Shown: positions 36,400 through 48,584, counted from the first letter of the stretch. The stretch: DNA of 64,000 nt from Gigaspora margarita (GCA_009809945.1 WTPW01000075.1:113031-177030); one strand, 5' to 3'. The notes: a model not told the origin generated them from the sequence alone. Numbers and translations: made by a program.

Positions 36400-37755
36400 T
36401 TAAGTGAGCAGAATTAAACTTCATACTTATACCATAATTTATTGAACAATTAAATTATTACGGTTAATAATACATACATTTTTCTAAAACACAATCATTA
36501 AGTGAACAGAATAAACTTCATTCTCACCCTGCTGAATTCATTGAACAGATAAATGATTACAGTTAATAATATATACATTCCAAAACATGATTATTAAAAT
36601 AACAGAATTTAACTTCATACTCACCCTGGTGATTTTATCAAACAGATAAATAATTATGAATAATAATTCTTTTGAAACATGACTGTTTAAGCAAACAGAA
36701 TTAAATTTTTTATTCATTCTAGTGATTTCATTGGATAGATAAATGATTGTCACAGCTAATGCTAAAATTTGGGTCTCGATTTTAAACTATAAGCTCTGCT
36801 AAAATCTATACATACTCTTTAAATATCAAATCTACCTTGAAACCTTATCCTAACCCTATAAGACAAAAACCAAAAAAAAAACACCCCAAAAAAATTTAAA
36901 ATTTAATATCAAAATAGGTCAAAATTTTTGCATTAGCTGTTTTAGCATCAGCTATGACAATGATTACAGTTAATAATATATGCATTTTTCTGAAATACAA
37001 TAATTAAAGCTAACAGAATTAATCTTTATACTCAGTCTAGTGATTTTATCAAACAATAAATGATTATAGTTAATATTATATACATTTTCCCATAACACAA
37101 TTATTTAAGTAAACAGAATTAAACTTTGTACTTATCCTGTGATTTCATCAAACAGATAAATAATTACAATTAATATTATATATATTCTCCTAAACATGAT
37201 TGTTAAAGTGAACAGAATTAAATTTTGCACTTACCCAGTGTTCAGGATACTGTAGCACATAATTCTGCTCACACTAAAAACAATTTTTTTACATTGTTCT
37301 TATAAGAAACATGTGATATAAATTATTTTTAAAACCAAATTACAATGTAAAAAAAATATTTTTAGAGTGAACAGACATCAAACAGATAAATAATTATAGT
37401 TAATACTATATGCAATTTTCTAAAACATATTGTTTGAGCAAAATAGAATTAAACTTTGTTCTCATCCCAGTAATTTCATCAAATAGATAAATTATTATGG
37501 TTAATAACACATACATTTTCTTGAAACATAATTGTTAGCAATTGAATTAGACTTCATACTCACTTAGATGACTTCATCTAACAAATAAATAACTACAGTT
37601 AATAATGCATACATTCTTTTGGAGCACAATTATTAAAATGAACAGAATTAAATTTCATACTTACTCTGGTGACTTCACTAAATGGTTAAAGATTAAAGTT
37701 AATAATACATACATAATTGTCAAAGCAAACTAAATTAAACTTTGTACTTATGGTT
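36400..37755. repeat. ~97-bp tandem satellite
   Basis: About eleven diverged monomers recur with starts (ACAGAATTAAACTT-like) near 36,410, 36,505, 36,605, 36,697, 37,015, 37,111, 37,213, 37,446, 37,544, 37,640 and 37,731. Larger gaps are explained by insertions at ~36,752-36,955 and ~37,240-37,375. The array abuts the second satellite at ~37,760. Confidence 0.8.
36752..36955. mobile_element. MITE inserted in the 97-bp satellite
   Basis: The ends read GTCACAGCTAATGCTAAAA and TTTTAGCATCAGCTATGAC. AATGATT lies on each side (a 7-bp repeat), and satellite monomer sequence continues across the site once it is removed. The superfamily is undetermined. Confidence 0.7.
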
Positions 37756-37759
37756 TTAT

Positions 37760-38706
37760 ATATGAACATTATTCTATTAATTTACAATAAAGTAAACCCC
37801 TCCCCTGAAAAAAATTCCAACTAACTAAATTTTCAGATTCCAGTAATGCAAAACAAAAAATTAACTTTTGTGTAGCTAACCTTAAATGTAAATATTAATC
37901 TATTAATTTATATCAGAAGAAAAAAAATCTAATGCAATATGAAAAATAAACTTTGCATGGCCTTATATTAAATGTAAAAATTATTCTATTAATTTATTAA
38001 AGTAAAAAAAAAGACAATAAAACCTGATTGACTAAATTTTCAGATTCTATGTATACAAAATGAAAAATTTACTGTTTATTTAAATAGAAAAAAAATCTAA
38101 TACTGACTGAATTTTTCTTTCTATGCAATGCTAAATGAAAATCAACTTTGCATAGCATTATAAGTGAACACTATTCTATTAATTTTAGTAAAGAAAAAAA
38201 AATAAAAAAAAATAAAAAAATCTAACTGTCTGAATTTTTTAGATTCCATGTAATTCAAAAAGAAAAATTAACATTTGTATAGCTAATCTTAGATATAAAC
38301 ATTAATTTATTAATTTATGGTAGAAGAAAAAAATCCAACTGACTGGCTAAATTTTTTAGATTCTATGTAATACAAAATGAAAAATCAACTAAGCAGGGTC
38401 TTATCTTATATGTGAAAATTATTCTATTAATTTATAGTAAAGTAAAAAAAAACAATGAAAACTAACTGGATAGATTTTTTAGATTTCATGTAATGCAAAA
38501 TGAAAAATCAACTTTTGTATAGCCTAATCTTAGATGTAAACATTAATCTATTAGTTTACAATAGAGAAAAAAATCCAACTGACCCACTAAATTTTTCAAA
38601 TTCCATGTAATGCAAAACAACAAATCAACTTTTCATGGTTTTATATTATATGTGAATATTATTTTATTAATTTAAAGTAAAAAAAAAACAAAAAAATAGA
38701 TGTAAA
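37760..38706. repeat. Higher-order satellite, first block
   Basis: Monomers of ~90-130 bp share ATTCTATTAATTTA, an A run, CAGATTC and a block like ATGCAAAATGAAAAATCAAC. Monomer types appear in a fixed order, and the same order restarts at 46,443 after removal of the insertion at 38707-46434. The full period is about 0.8 kb (7-8 monomers). The AAAATCAACTTTGCATGGCC block matches the tip of the GGCC MITEs. Confidence 0.75.
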
Positions 38707-39189
38707 TAGGGTTTCAAACATTATAAAAATCTTCAACCTTGATCTGTTAGATAAAAACTAGTTAACAACCAGCTATCTGAAACTGAAACTGATTATTAAT
38801 TAAACCAAATTATCCAATTATAATTGGGTGATCTGGATGCTGATTATAATCAGATGACCCAGATATCTGATGATCCAGTTTATCTATTTTGTAGCAGATT
38901 AAAATGAAATCCAGATTGTTAATTGATACTTAACATGCCTAAAACTTCATATTGACAACATCAAATTAAACAAATAAATAACCTTTTAAAATCACTTATG
39001 AATTTTTTAGCTAGCATGAATAAGCCTATTACTAAAATTCTGGATAAAAAATTGATGAATTATAGGAATTAATACAAGTTATTAAACTAAATCAATATCT
39101 TACTATGTATAAAAGAACAATTAAATCTAATAATTTTTTCAAGTTTTTTTGCTTAATTATAATGATTATAATTTTAAGCAAATTACTTA

Positions 39190-39470
39190 GGTCTTCTAAT
39201 TCAGCTTCTATAGTATTTATTTCATTTTTATAATCTTTTTCTGTTAATTCCTATTTAGACTTCTCAATTAATCTTCAAATATCAATAGATGTCTTTTTGT
39301 AAGTTGTTCATTGACCATTTGCAGTTTAATATTCCAATTACTGTCTTTGCAATACTTGTTTACATATCTGATATTTTTTGTTATAGGTTTACCACTTATT
39401 GGAAGACCAGTTACTGCTTTTCCATCAATAATATTTGGTTTTCTGGATTTTCAATAAACATCACCATCAC
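39190..39470 (-). pseudogene. Unidentified coding remnant
   Basis: On the minus strand a frame of ~55 codons (39,285-39,455) has normal amino-acid mix (for example GKAVTGLPISGKPITKNIRY). It is followed after a frameshift by a Glu/Leu-rich, coiled-coil-like stretch (~39,190-39,260). Stops flank both. It could be the last trace of a transposase or host gene; I do not recognise it. Confidence 0.25.
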
Positions 39471-39529
39471 AAGTTTTTGATCTTTAGTAGTTTGCTTAAA
39501 AGTTCTTTTTGGAGGTATATTAATATATA

Positions 39530-39865
39530 AGATAAATAATATTTGTTAAGCTATATAAAAAAAAATATAAGTAAAGTTATATAAAAATAATTTAAGTGAA
39601 ATAATTAAGCAATGGTTCAGTAAGTAATTTAAAAAAAATAATTTGAGTGAGGAATTAGTTAAGTTATATTTTGGGCAAAGGTTCAATAAGTAATTTGAGC
39701 AAAGGTTAGTAAGTTATATAAAAGAATAGTTTAAGTGAAGGTTTAATAAGTACTATAATTTGAGCAAAGGTTTAGCAAGTAATTTGAACAAAGTTTTAGT
39801 AAGTAGTTTGAACAAAGTTTTAGTAAGTAATTTTGAGTAAAGGTTTAGTAAATAATAAGTGGAAG
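39530..39865. repeat. ~28-bp degenerate tandem repeat
   Basis: Units such as AGTAAGTAATTTGAGCAAAG recur about a dozen times with variable length. No gene is seen. Confidence 0.6.
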
Positions 39866-39949
39866 TTTTATTATTTACTCTATATTTTATTTTTATTAAA
39901 TATATAATTTGTTGATCTGTATAATAAAAAATTTTTACTTATTTGAAGG

Positions 39950-42275
39950 AGAGTGCCAGGATGTAGGTGAGATTTTCCAGGTCACGTGATCGATTGATCT
40001 CTGGCCCAGATCGGATCTTTCCTGTTACACAGATCAATATACTTTTTTTTTTTTAACCAACCTTTTTTTTTTTTTTACTTGTATAGTGTCGCCGTTTGTC
40101 ATTGGTGCTGTCGCCTCTTTTCACTATCAGTATCGTCGTTGGTCTTATCCTTGCTAGAAAAGGTTTTTTGCTCCAAAGAATAATTTGTTTGGTTTTATTG
40201 TCAGTTTGTTGCTGCCACTTGTTGTAGGTAAGGCGTAAATGTCATTGGTAAGGCATCACTTTTGCCAGTACAATATCGCGTTTGTTTGTGCTATATTGTT
40301 ATTTTGTTAGTGATAGTTTATTTTTTTTCTTTATTGTTGTTTCGTTGCATCTTTTTTTAGTGTCATTTCATTGTTGGTATCGTTATCTTGTTATATGCAA
40401 GGTGTCATAACCGGTAGAGAGCACTGTAATTGATAGGTTTTTTAAGATTAGAAATAGGGTTAGATAGTCGTGTGAGATTAGAGTAGAGGTGCAGGATTAG
40501 TGTTAAGGTTAATATTGGTAGAAGTGCGGGATTAGTATTAAGGTTAGTATTGTTAGAGGTGTGGGATTAGTGCGAATTTGAGTTTTAGAAATAATTTATG
40601 TAAATGAAAATAAATAGAAAAATAAATATGAAATAATCAAATAATTATACAATCAATAAAAAGGATACCGTATTATTATTATCATCAAAAATTTTCTTTA
40701 AGAAAGTTCGGTATAGGTGGTAATATTTGACCCTGCGCTTGTTATTAATAAACGAAAATAAATATGTTAATAAGATTAATTTAAAATAAATAAATAAAAT
40801 AATTTAAAATCAAATAAAATAAAATAACAAATTTTAAAAAAAAATAGAAAAATAATTTAAAAATAATTTAAAAAACATATACAAGAAAAAAAATAAATAA
40901 AAAATAATGAATTAATAAAAAATAAAAAAAAATAACAAATTAATAAAAAATAAAAAAAAATTTAAAAAAAATTATAAAATAAAAAAAAACAATAATTTAA
41001 AAAAAATTAAATGAATTATAAAATAAATTAAAATAAAAAAACGAATTAAAAAAAAAATAATAACAATTAAAAAAAAATAAAAAAATAATTTAAATAAAAA
41101 AAAAATAATTTAAAAAGTAGAAAAAAATAAAAAACAATTAAAATAAAACGAATTTAAATAAAAAAAAATAAAATAATTTAAAAAAAACGAATTTATAAAT
41201 AAAAAAAAATAATTAAATAAAAAAAAAATAAATAAAATAATTTAAAAAAAATGTATTTATAAAATAAAAAAAAAAATTTAAACTAATTAAAAAAAAAAAT
41301 TTTTAAATTCGTTTAAATTATTTTTTTTATTTTTTTAAATTGTTTACTTTTTTTATTTATAAATACGTTTTTTATTTTAAATTATTTTATTTACAGGTAT
41401 TTTAATTTATTTTTCTTGATTTTTTTATTAAAAATTTGGTTTAATTTTAATTATTTTTTTATTTTTTCTTTAAGTCTCCTTTATTTATTTTATTATTTTA
41501 AATTATTGTTTATTTTAACTTATTTTTTTATTTTATAACACTTTAAACCTACTTTATCCATAGAAGAGTTTCAATTACAACAATTAGAAGAAAAAGGTAC
41601 AAGACAAGATAGTATGTATATATTTGCTTTTTAATTATCTTTATTTACAAACTCAAACCTGCACTAATACTAACCTTAATACTTCTATCCTAATCTCATA
41701 TGACTATCTAACCCGCACTAATAATAACCTTAATACTGCAATCTAACTACTAACCCTATCCCTTATCTAACACCAACCCACCCATTAACAACAATTACAG
41801 CGCTACAACACTTAGCGAAACATTAATGGCAAGAGAAACGGCAAAAGAAATAGCAAGAAAAGAGAAACGGCAAGAGAAATAGCAAGAGAAATGGCAAGAG
41901 AAGAGAAACGGCAAGAGAAACGGCAGCAAGAAAACGGTAGCAAGAGAAGACAAAATGATGATACTATAGAAAAAAGGACTACAAATGAAACGGCAGTACA
42001 AAAAACTCAAAGACATGACGAAATGACAATAGAAGAAAAAAAGTAAACCACAACTGATGATGAAACCAAAAAAAATCTGAAGAGGCGACAACACCAATAA
42101 CGAATGGCAATGTTAAAAAAAAAAGGTTGGTTAAAAAAAAGTGATCGTGTATTTATGTTGATCTGTGAAACAGGAAAGTCAAATGTGATCACATGATCTA
42201 ATCTAAAATAGAGATCAGTCCTGATCTGGATCAGAGATCGATCGATCACGTGACCCAAAAAATCTTACCTACACT
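39950..42275. mobile_element. Large foldback element, ~2.3 kb
   Basis: The outer ~670 bp on each side are inverted repeats. The tips (GATGTAGGTGAGATTTT / AAAATCTTACCTACACTC), a GGTCACGTGATCGAT block, the TGTCGCCTCTT block and a TATTAAGGTTA block occur in mirrored order. The centre (40,620-41,560) is A-rich then T-rich and continues the fold. No reading frame is convincing and no clear TSD was found. Confidence 0.7.
40620..41560. repeat. AT low-complexity loop of the foldback
   Basis: Almost only A and T: runs like AAAAAATAATTT to ~41,290, then the T-rich complement. It holds no gene. Confidence 0.9.
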
Positions 42276-42695
42276 CTGTATCTGTCTATTTGGAGTCTTT
42301 AAACACTCCCATTTCAATTTCTGATTTCAAAATTTCAATATGCAAATAAGATTTTTTAACCTCTTATTTATTTCTGAAATATACTATTTTTTTAATTTTA
42401 AAACCCTTTAATATAAAAAATAGCAAGCTATCAAAAAATAAAAATAGGTTGTGTGCATTTTTTAAGATTAGGAAGAGTAGGGTTTATGTTAAACAAGATT
42501 TAGACTTTAGAGAGCTAAATAAAAACCTATATTTTAATTTGTGACAAATATTAATTAATTACCAATATGGCATGTATTAGAACTTATTTCACCTATTTCT
42601 ATGTTTAACTTATCAAACACAATACTTTAATCAACTGATTATTTATTAACTAAATATTTGGATTAATCGAATATTTATTTATAATTATTTATTAA
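42276..42695. other. Non-coding flank inside the composite
   Basis: No reading frame, repeat or inverted pair that I can support. The last ~100 bp are rich in TTATTAACT-type motifs. Confidence 0.5.
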
Positions 42696-42703
42696 CTGGA
42701 TAC

Positions 42704-42989
42704 TAGTGTTCTGACCCTAGTAAGTATTACCTGGGTTACCCGCAGGTAGGCAGGTAACCCAAGTTAAATTATGGCTTACTCAGGTGGTCAACCCATGGGT
42801 CACCCATGGGTCAACCTGCAGGTCACTCATGGGTCAACCTGTGGATCACCCATGGGTCAATCTGTGGGTCACCCACCCGTAAATGACTCATTGTGAATTT
42901 TTTTTATTATCTAGTGTTCACTCAGGTCATCTGGGTAACCCATCCATGGGTGACCCAGGTTGGGATTTTTGTAACAGATCAGAACACTA
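42704..42989. mobile_element. Small hAT MITE with internal CCCATGGG repeats
   Basis: The ends are TAGTGTTCTGA and TCAGAACACTA. The flanks CTGGATAC (42696-42703) and CAGGATAC (42990-42997) match at seven of eight bases. The interior has ~22-bp repeats of CCATGGGTCAACCTG type and GGGTTACC/GGTAACCC inverted motifs. Confidence 0.8.
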
Positions 42990-43093
42990 CAGGATACCTG
43001 CTTATTATATTAAAAACTGGTTGGACAAAACTATCTCTTAAACTATCCGTTTTAGTAGGCAAATTTGACTGCTAAAATTTTTAATGAATTTTT

Positions 43094-44820
43094 TTTTTGT
43101 TGTTGTTGTTAAGGTGAGGTTTTCCTTTATCTTTATTAATAAAATGTGTGAGATTCCTCATAGGGTTTCTCAAATTACAAATTATTATACAAGAGTTAAG
43201 ACTCAAACTATAGATAAACTAATTCTATCTAAATTATCTGCAATCTAAACCTACTAGAGTGGTTAAAACTCACCTAGATTTGGATGTAGAGAATTGAGTT
43301 AGTAGAGAAGCTATATTTGATCCAATTATATGACCAAATGTCTATTTTTCTAAGTGCTAGCCCAACAGGTAAGCAGGTATTAGTATTATTTTCATGTAAT
43401 TGGTCTGGTAGGCCACATATACAATTATAAGTATATAGAGCTCTGTTGTGAGAGGATATGCGTAGAGATTTAGTAAATACAGATTGAGAAGGTTGTTGTA
43501 ATAAATCTTGTGAGGTTTTCCAATGTGCAAGTTTTGTACAGTATGGTTTCCATAACTGTTCATAAGTTTTTTGTGAAATAAGGAAGAGGAGTTTAATGAT
43601 AATATTAGATACATTTTTGTAAGAGGTATATTAAGATATAATTTTAATAAGTGATATAGGAATAATGCCTTGAATTGTAGTATAAAAAGTTGTAGTATTA
43701 AAAGATGTAGATTGTGTAGGAGAAAAGCAATAGTGTGTTATAAGGTTGTCACGAAGTTGCTGTATTTCTGTAGATGATATATATGATAAGTCTGAAAAGG
43801 AAAAATTTTGGATTGTATTTTGGATAATGTTTAATATATTATTTGAGTCTGGGCAAAGTAACCAGGGGAGTTGGTGATCAGTTTGATTGCATGTAATACA
43901 AGTTGGGTGTATATGGAAAGAAGGGTTTGTAGAAAGAAAATAAGAAAGTGTAGGAATTATATGTAGCATATATTTAATTCAAAATGATTTTTGAAAACAG
44001 AGTTGAAAGTTAGTGTAATTATAAGTATGCTTGTAGTTATGATTAAGATATAACCAAGTTGCATTCCAATCAATTTGTTGAGAAAGAGGAATAATTTGTT
44101 GAATTCTGTGCTGGGAGGACCACATAGCAATAGTATGTGCATTACAAATATTTTTTATAGCATGACGTGTTGGTTGTTCAATATTATGTTTTTTGTAAAT
44201 AAAAGTGAAAGAGGGTTATAAATGTTATGAGGCTGGAATTCTAGAATAGGCGAGGAAGAATGGTTTTTTGCAAGTTCATCAGCTTTATTGTTGTATTCAT
44301 TATTGCTATGTGCTTGTACTTTGTATAGTGTAATATTAAATGAATATGATTTAATAAGATTAAGAAGAGTATGCCAAATAGGCCAGTAATTGTAAGAATA
44401 TAGTTTGTTGTGATTTTGTGTGTTTGAAATAAGTGTGTTGTACTTTGAAATAATGAATTGGAAATTAGTATATATATCTATATTGCTGTTTCAAAAGCAA
44501 GTACAAATTGCAAATAGTATAGCAATTAGTTCAGCTTTGTATAAAGATGGCCAATTTTGAATTTGTGCAGAGAAAGAGTGAGAAATATTGTTATTGAAAA
44601 CTTGAATCCATGCAATTCCCATGGAGCATCTTGGATTGGAGATGTTAATAACTGAACCATCAGTATAAAAGCAAAAAATTGAAAGTAGGGAGTTAGATTG
44701 TGCTATAGATTGGAGTTTTGCAGTAGCTAAAGAAGTTAGAAAAATATCTAGAGTAGGGTTATTGTATATTATGATTTGGGGTAGGGGAGGAGTATTGATA
44801 AAATGGTGGGATGCAATAGA
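43094..44820 (-). mobile_element. 5'-truncated LINE (non-LTR retrotransposon) with 14-bp TSD
   Basis: TTTAATGAATTTTT occurs at 43080-43093 and 44821-44834. On the minus strand the 3' end has AACAACAACAAC running into poly(A) right at the left TSD, as expected for target-primed reverse transcription. Only the RNase H part and the 3' tail remain of the coding region. Confidence 0.8.
43357..44820 (-). pseudogene. LINE RNase H and C-terminal region, broken
   Basis: From ~44,820 down, a frame carries FYTDGS (first catalytic Asp), then YKAELIAI (catalytic Glu). After a TGA it has DIYTNFQ at the place of the third acidic residue, and VQAHSNNEYNNKADELAK (His and final Asp) of RNase HI. A downstream frame (43,631-43,969) has a CxxC followed by a spaced His and Cys (zinc-knuckle-like) seen after RNase H in fungal LINEs. 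Several frame changes and stops show decay. Function in life: removal of RNA from the RNA-DNA hybrid in retrotransposition. Confidence 0.7.
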
Positions 44821-44899
44821 TTTAATGAATTTTTAAAATTGAGTTCTGATAAATAATAACTATGAATATAGATTATATTTTAATGACTTTAATTTTTAT

Positions 44900-45848
44900 A
44901 GAGGATGCCTATTTCCACTATAGTATTTTGCTATTTCCACTATAGTTATACAAAAATTTCTAGTTTTAGTATTTAATATAATATATTATAAATTTACTAT
45001 AATTCTAATACTAAAACTAATAAGTAAACCTTCTTTGGTTCCTAGTTAAAAGTTGTAGAGCTCATTTTTCTGATTCTAATAGTAGTTAAATCATCAAAAT
45101 CGGCCTAGTGGCTCAAGATACTTGGGATCAAAGAAGAGAACATAAGGATCAGCAAATTCACTATTATACAAACTATTTATTTTTCTTTACATACATTTTG
45201 AAACATTTTTTTATCATATTGATAAATTTTACTACGAAACTAATAAAAACACATTTTAAAAACTAGCATTTTTTGAGCCAAAGATCAAGTTTACTTAAGA
45301 ACCCAAAGTCAATTATGATATTAAAATTCTGTGCAAATCATGATTTTTTGTTTGATAGCTTTTTTCTAACTTCTTTATATATATTTTGAGAAATTTTTTA
45401 TTGTAGTGAAAAATTTTACTAAGAAAATAATAAAACACATTTTAAAAAACTAGTATTTTTTGAGCCAAAGAACAACTTTATTTAAGAACTCAAAGTCAAT
45501 TGTGATAATAAAATTCTGTGCAAATCATGATTTTTCATTTGATGGCATTTTTATACTTTGTATAATAGTGAATTTGCCAATCCTTATGTTATCTTCTTTG
45601 ATCCCAAGTATCTTGGGATCCACTAGGCCGATTTTGATGATTTAACTACTATTAGAATCAGAAAAATGAGCTCTATAACTTTCAATTAGGGGCCAAAGAA
45701 AGGTTATTTGTCTGTTATTGGTTTTTAGGGTTAGGGTTAGAGTTAGGTTAGAGTTAAAATTAAAGTTAGAATGAATTCTAAAAATAAAAAATTTTGTGTA
45801 ACTATGGTAGAAGTAGCAAAATACTATGGTAAAAATAGTAGCCCCTCT
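44900..45848. mobile_element. Foldback element with an internal direct duplication
   Basis: Arms of ~270 bp are inverted, sharing AGAGG tips, CATAGTATTTTGCTA-like blocks, and CTTGGGATC plus CTAGGCCGATTTTG. TTAT flanks both ends. The centre is a direct duplication of ~180 bp (about 45,190-45,365 and 45,378-45,550), each containing TTTTTTGAGCCAAAGA. Non-coding. Confidence 0.7.
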
Positions 45849-46434
45849 TTATATTTCTACAGAAAAAATTTAAATTGACTATAAGCTAAAAAATTTGAAA
45901 TTTTTAAAATCTTTGATTTTTAGAGATTTTATTTTTGACCATTAACAAACTTTTTAAATTTCTAAGGATATGTCCCCAATAATTTTAATACAAATTATAG
46001 ATTAAGTTATTANAAACAACTTTTATTATAAAAGTTTTATTATTTTATAATTAAAATTTTAACTTTAATTAATGGAGAAAAAATTTTTTTTCTTCAGGAA
46101 CATGTAAAAATTTGAAAATTTTTAAAAATTTTTGAAAAAATTTTATAGTAAAGTAAAGAAATAGCTATATTTGAGCCAATATTTCTTTTATATTTGAATA
46201 TATATATAATTAAAATTTTAATAGATGTTAATTAACAATATACTAATTTTATTTTAGCTTAGTAATAGGAGGACATATTCTTAATAAAATTTTTAGTAAT
46301 TTTAAAAAAACATGTAAAAAAAATTCTAGTAGGCAAATTTGCCTGCTGGACAGTTTAAAGGATGATCTGATTAATAATTTTTTTGGTTTGTGTAATAGGT
46401 TATATAGTTACCTAATTGATAGGTTGAAACTCTA
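45849..46434. other. AT-rich non-coding right flank of the composite
   Basis: No gene. It contains one ambiguous base (46013) and the right inverted repeat of the candidate element at 43025-46372. Confidence 0.5.
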
Positions 46435-47101
46435 AATATAAATATTAATCTATTAATTTATAGCAGAAGAAAAAAAAATCCAACTAATTAACTAAATTTT
46501 TCAGATTCCATGTAATGCAAAACAAAAATAAATTTTTATGGCCTTATCTTATATATGAAAATTATTCTATTAATTTAAAGTAAAAAATCTGATTAACTGA
46601 ATTTTTAATTCAATATAATGCAAAATGAAAATTCAATATTTAATTTAAGTAGAGAAAAAAAATTCAACCTACTAACTAAATTTTTCTTTCTATATAATAT
46701 CCAATGAAAATTAACTTTGCATGGCCTTATATTTTAAACACTATTCTATTAATTTTAGTAAAGTAAAAAAATATAACTGATCAAATTTTTCAGATTCTAT
46801 GTAATTCAAAAGAAAAAATCAACTTTTGCATGGCCTAATATTAGATGTAAACATTATTCTATTAATTTATAGTAGAAGAAAAAAAATTTTAACTAACTGG
46901 CTAAATTTTTTAGATTCTATTAAATGCAAAATAAAAAATCAACTATGCATAGTCTTATCTTATATGTGAAAATTATTCTATTAATTTACAGTAAAATAAA
47001 AAAAACAAAAAAAAAATCTGACAGATTCAATATAATGCAAAATGAAAATCAATTTTTGTATAACCTAATTTTAGATATAAACATTAATTTATTAGTTTAC
47101 A

Positions 47102-47583
47102 AGGACCCCAGACATCTAGTATAGAGGTTATACTAGGACCTCGAAATATACATAGATAGGTCAGGTTAATTATAAAATTACTAAAAATAAAAAGATCTGC
47201 AAAAAACCTCAAAAATAAGCAAAAAAATTACTAAAAATAAAAAAGATCTGTATAAAAATCTTCAAAAATAAGCCAAATAATATCTGACCTATCTATGTAT
47301 ATTTTGGGGTCCTGTTATACTTGAAATTTTTTAGCAAAAACACCTAAAATTTAAGAAGCAAAAAACAGGTTTTGGCAATTATTTTGGTATCTAGAAGTCC
47401 AGTTTAAATGAACTTTTTTTAAAATGAAGCTCTCAGCAAGGCACATCTAACAAAAAAAGTTTATTCAATTCTGATCACTGGATTAGAAGTTATTAAAGTA
47501 AATAGATTTTGTCATTTTCAGCAAATTAGATCAAAATTGGCCAAAATCCAGTTATGACCTATATGAGAGATGTCTGGGGTCCT
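47102..47583. mobile_element. AGGACC-ended transposon (outer), 8-bp TSD
   Basis: The ends are AGGACCCCAGACATCT and its reverse complement. The flanks AGTTTACA (47094-47101 and 47584-47591) are identical. It sits inside the satellite and carries a smaller relative at 47135-47313. Non-coding. Confidence 0.85.
47135..47313. mobile_element. AGGACC-ended MITE nested in its relative
   Basis: Inverted ~33-bp ends contain AAATATACATAGATAGGTCA. GTTATACT flanks both sides (47127-47134 and 47314-47321). The same family occurs at 49553-49730. Confidence 0.85.
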
Positions 47584-48152
47584 AGTTTACAGTAGAAAAA
47601 AATTCTAATTGACTAATTAAAATTTTCAAATTCCATATAATGCAAAATGAAAAATCAACTTTTGTGGCTTTATCTTATATGTAAATATTATTTTATTAAT
47701 TTAGAGTAAAAAAAAAACAAAAAAAAGAAAAAAGAGATGTAACTATTAATCTATTAATTTATAGCAAAAGAAAAACAAATCCAACTAACTGACTGAATTT
47801 TTCAGATTCTATATAATGTAAAATGAAAAATAATCTCTGCATGGCCTTATCTTATATGTAAAAATTATTCTATTAATTTAAAGTAAAAAAAAAATAAAAA
47901 TAAAAAAATCTGATTGACTGAAATTTTAGATTCTATATAATACAAAATGAAAAATTAACTTTTAAATTAAGTAGAAGAAAAAAAATCCAATCTACTAACT
48001 AAATTTTTTTTTCATAATGTTAAACAAAAATCAACTTTAATGGTCTTATATTTGACTACTATTATATTAATTTTAGTAAAAGAAAAAAAATAAAAAAAAA
48101 ATAAAAATAAAAAAATCTAACTGATCAAATTTTTTAGATTCCAGGTAATACA

Positions 48153-48325
48153 AATGCAAATTGGCCCAGTTGTCAATTGGGACAGCCCAGATATCAATAT
48201 TTATAGCCAAAATAAAAAAACTGGCCTAATCTAACCCTAACCTAACCTAATATCCAGGCTAAATTAATTTTTAATTTGGCCAGATTTACAACTAGGCCAA
48301 TTTGTATTTGGGGCACAACATAAAC
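48153..48325. mobile_element. Third copy of the CAATTTGCCCC MITE family
   Basis: The ends carry CAAATTGGCCCAGTTGTCAA and the reverse complement of a similar sequence before GGGGCACAAC. It interrupts a satellite monomer. TSD not resolved. Confidence 0.55.
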
Positions 48326-48584
48326 ATTAATTTATTAATTTATAGTAGAAGAAAAAAAATCTAACTAAATAGCTAAATTTTTCAAATTCTATGTAATACA
48401 AAACAAAAAAATTAACTATGCATAGTCTTATCTTATATATAAACATTATTCTATTAATTTACAGTAAAGTAAAAAAAAATCAAAAAAAAATATAAAGAAA
48501 TAACTAATTGAATTTTTCAGATTCTATACAATGCAAAATAAAAAATCAATTTTTGTAAAGCCTAATCTTAGATGTAAATATTAA

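Larger units (their letters stand above)
43025..46372. mobile_element. Candidate TIR element hosting a LINE and a foldback
   Basis: The left TTAAACTATCC then AGTAGGCAAATTTG and the right (inverted) TTTAAACTGTCC then AGCAGGCAAATTTG form ~45-bp imperfect inverted repeats. Exact ends and TSD are unclear. Confidence 0.45.
38707..46434. mobile_element. ~7.7-kb hAT-ended composite in the satellite
   Basis: The ends are TAGGGTTTCAAAC and GGTTGAAACTCTA. The flanks GATGTAAA (38699-38706) and AATATAAA (46435-46442) match at six of eight positions, within the spread of the satellite itself, and the satellite resumes in phase. The content is mostly other elements (39,950-42,275; 42704-42989; 43094-44820; 44900-45848). 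No hAT transposase was recognised. The short ends make this call moderate. Confidence 0.55.

Noticed and set aside
41795-42258. Ser/Phe-rich minus-strand frames
   Set aside because: They lie in the arm of the foldback element and arise from GAGAAACGGCAA-type repeats.
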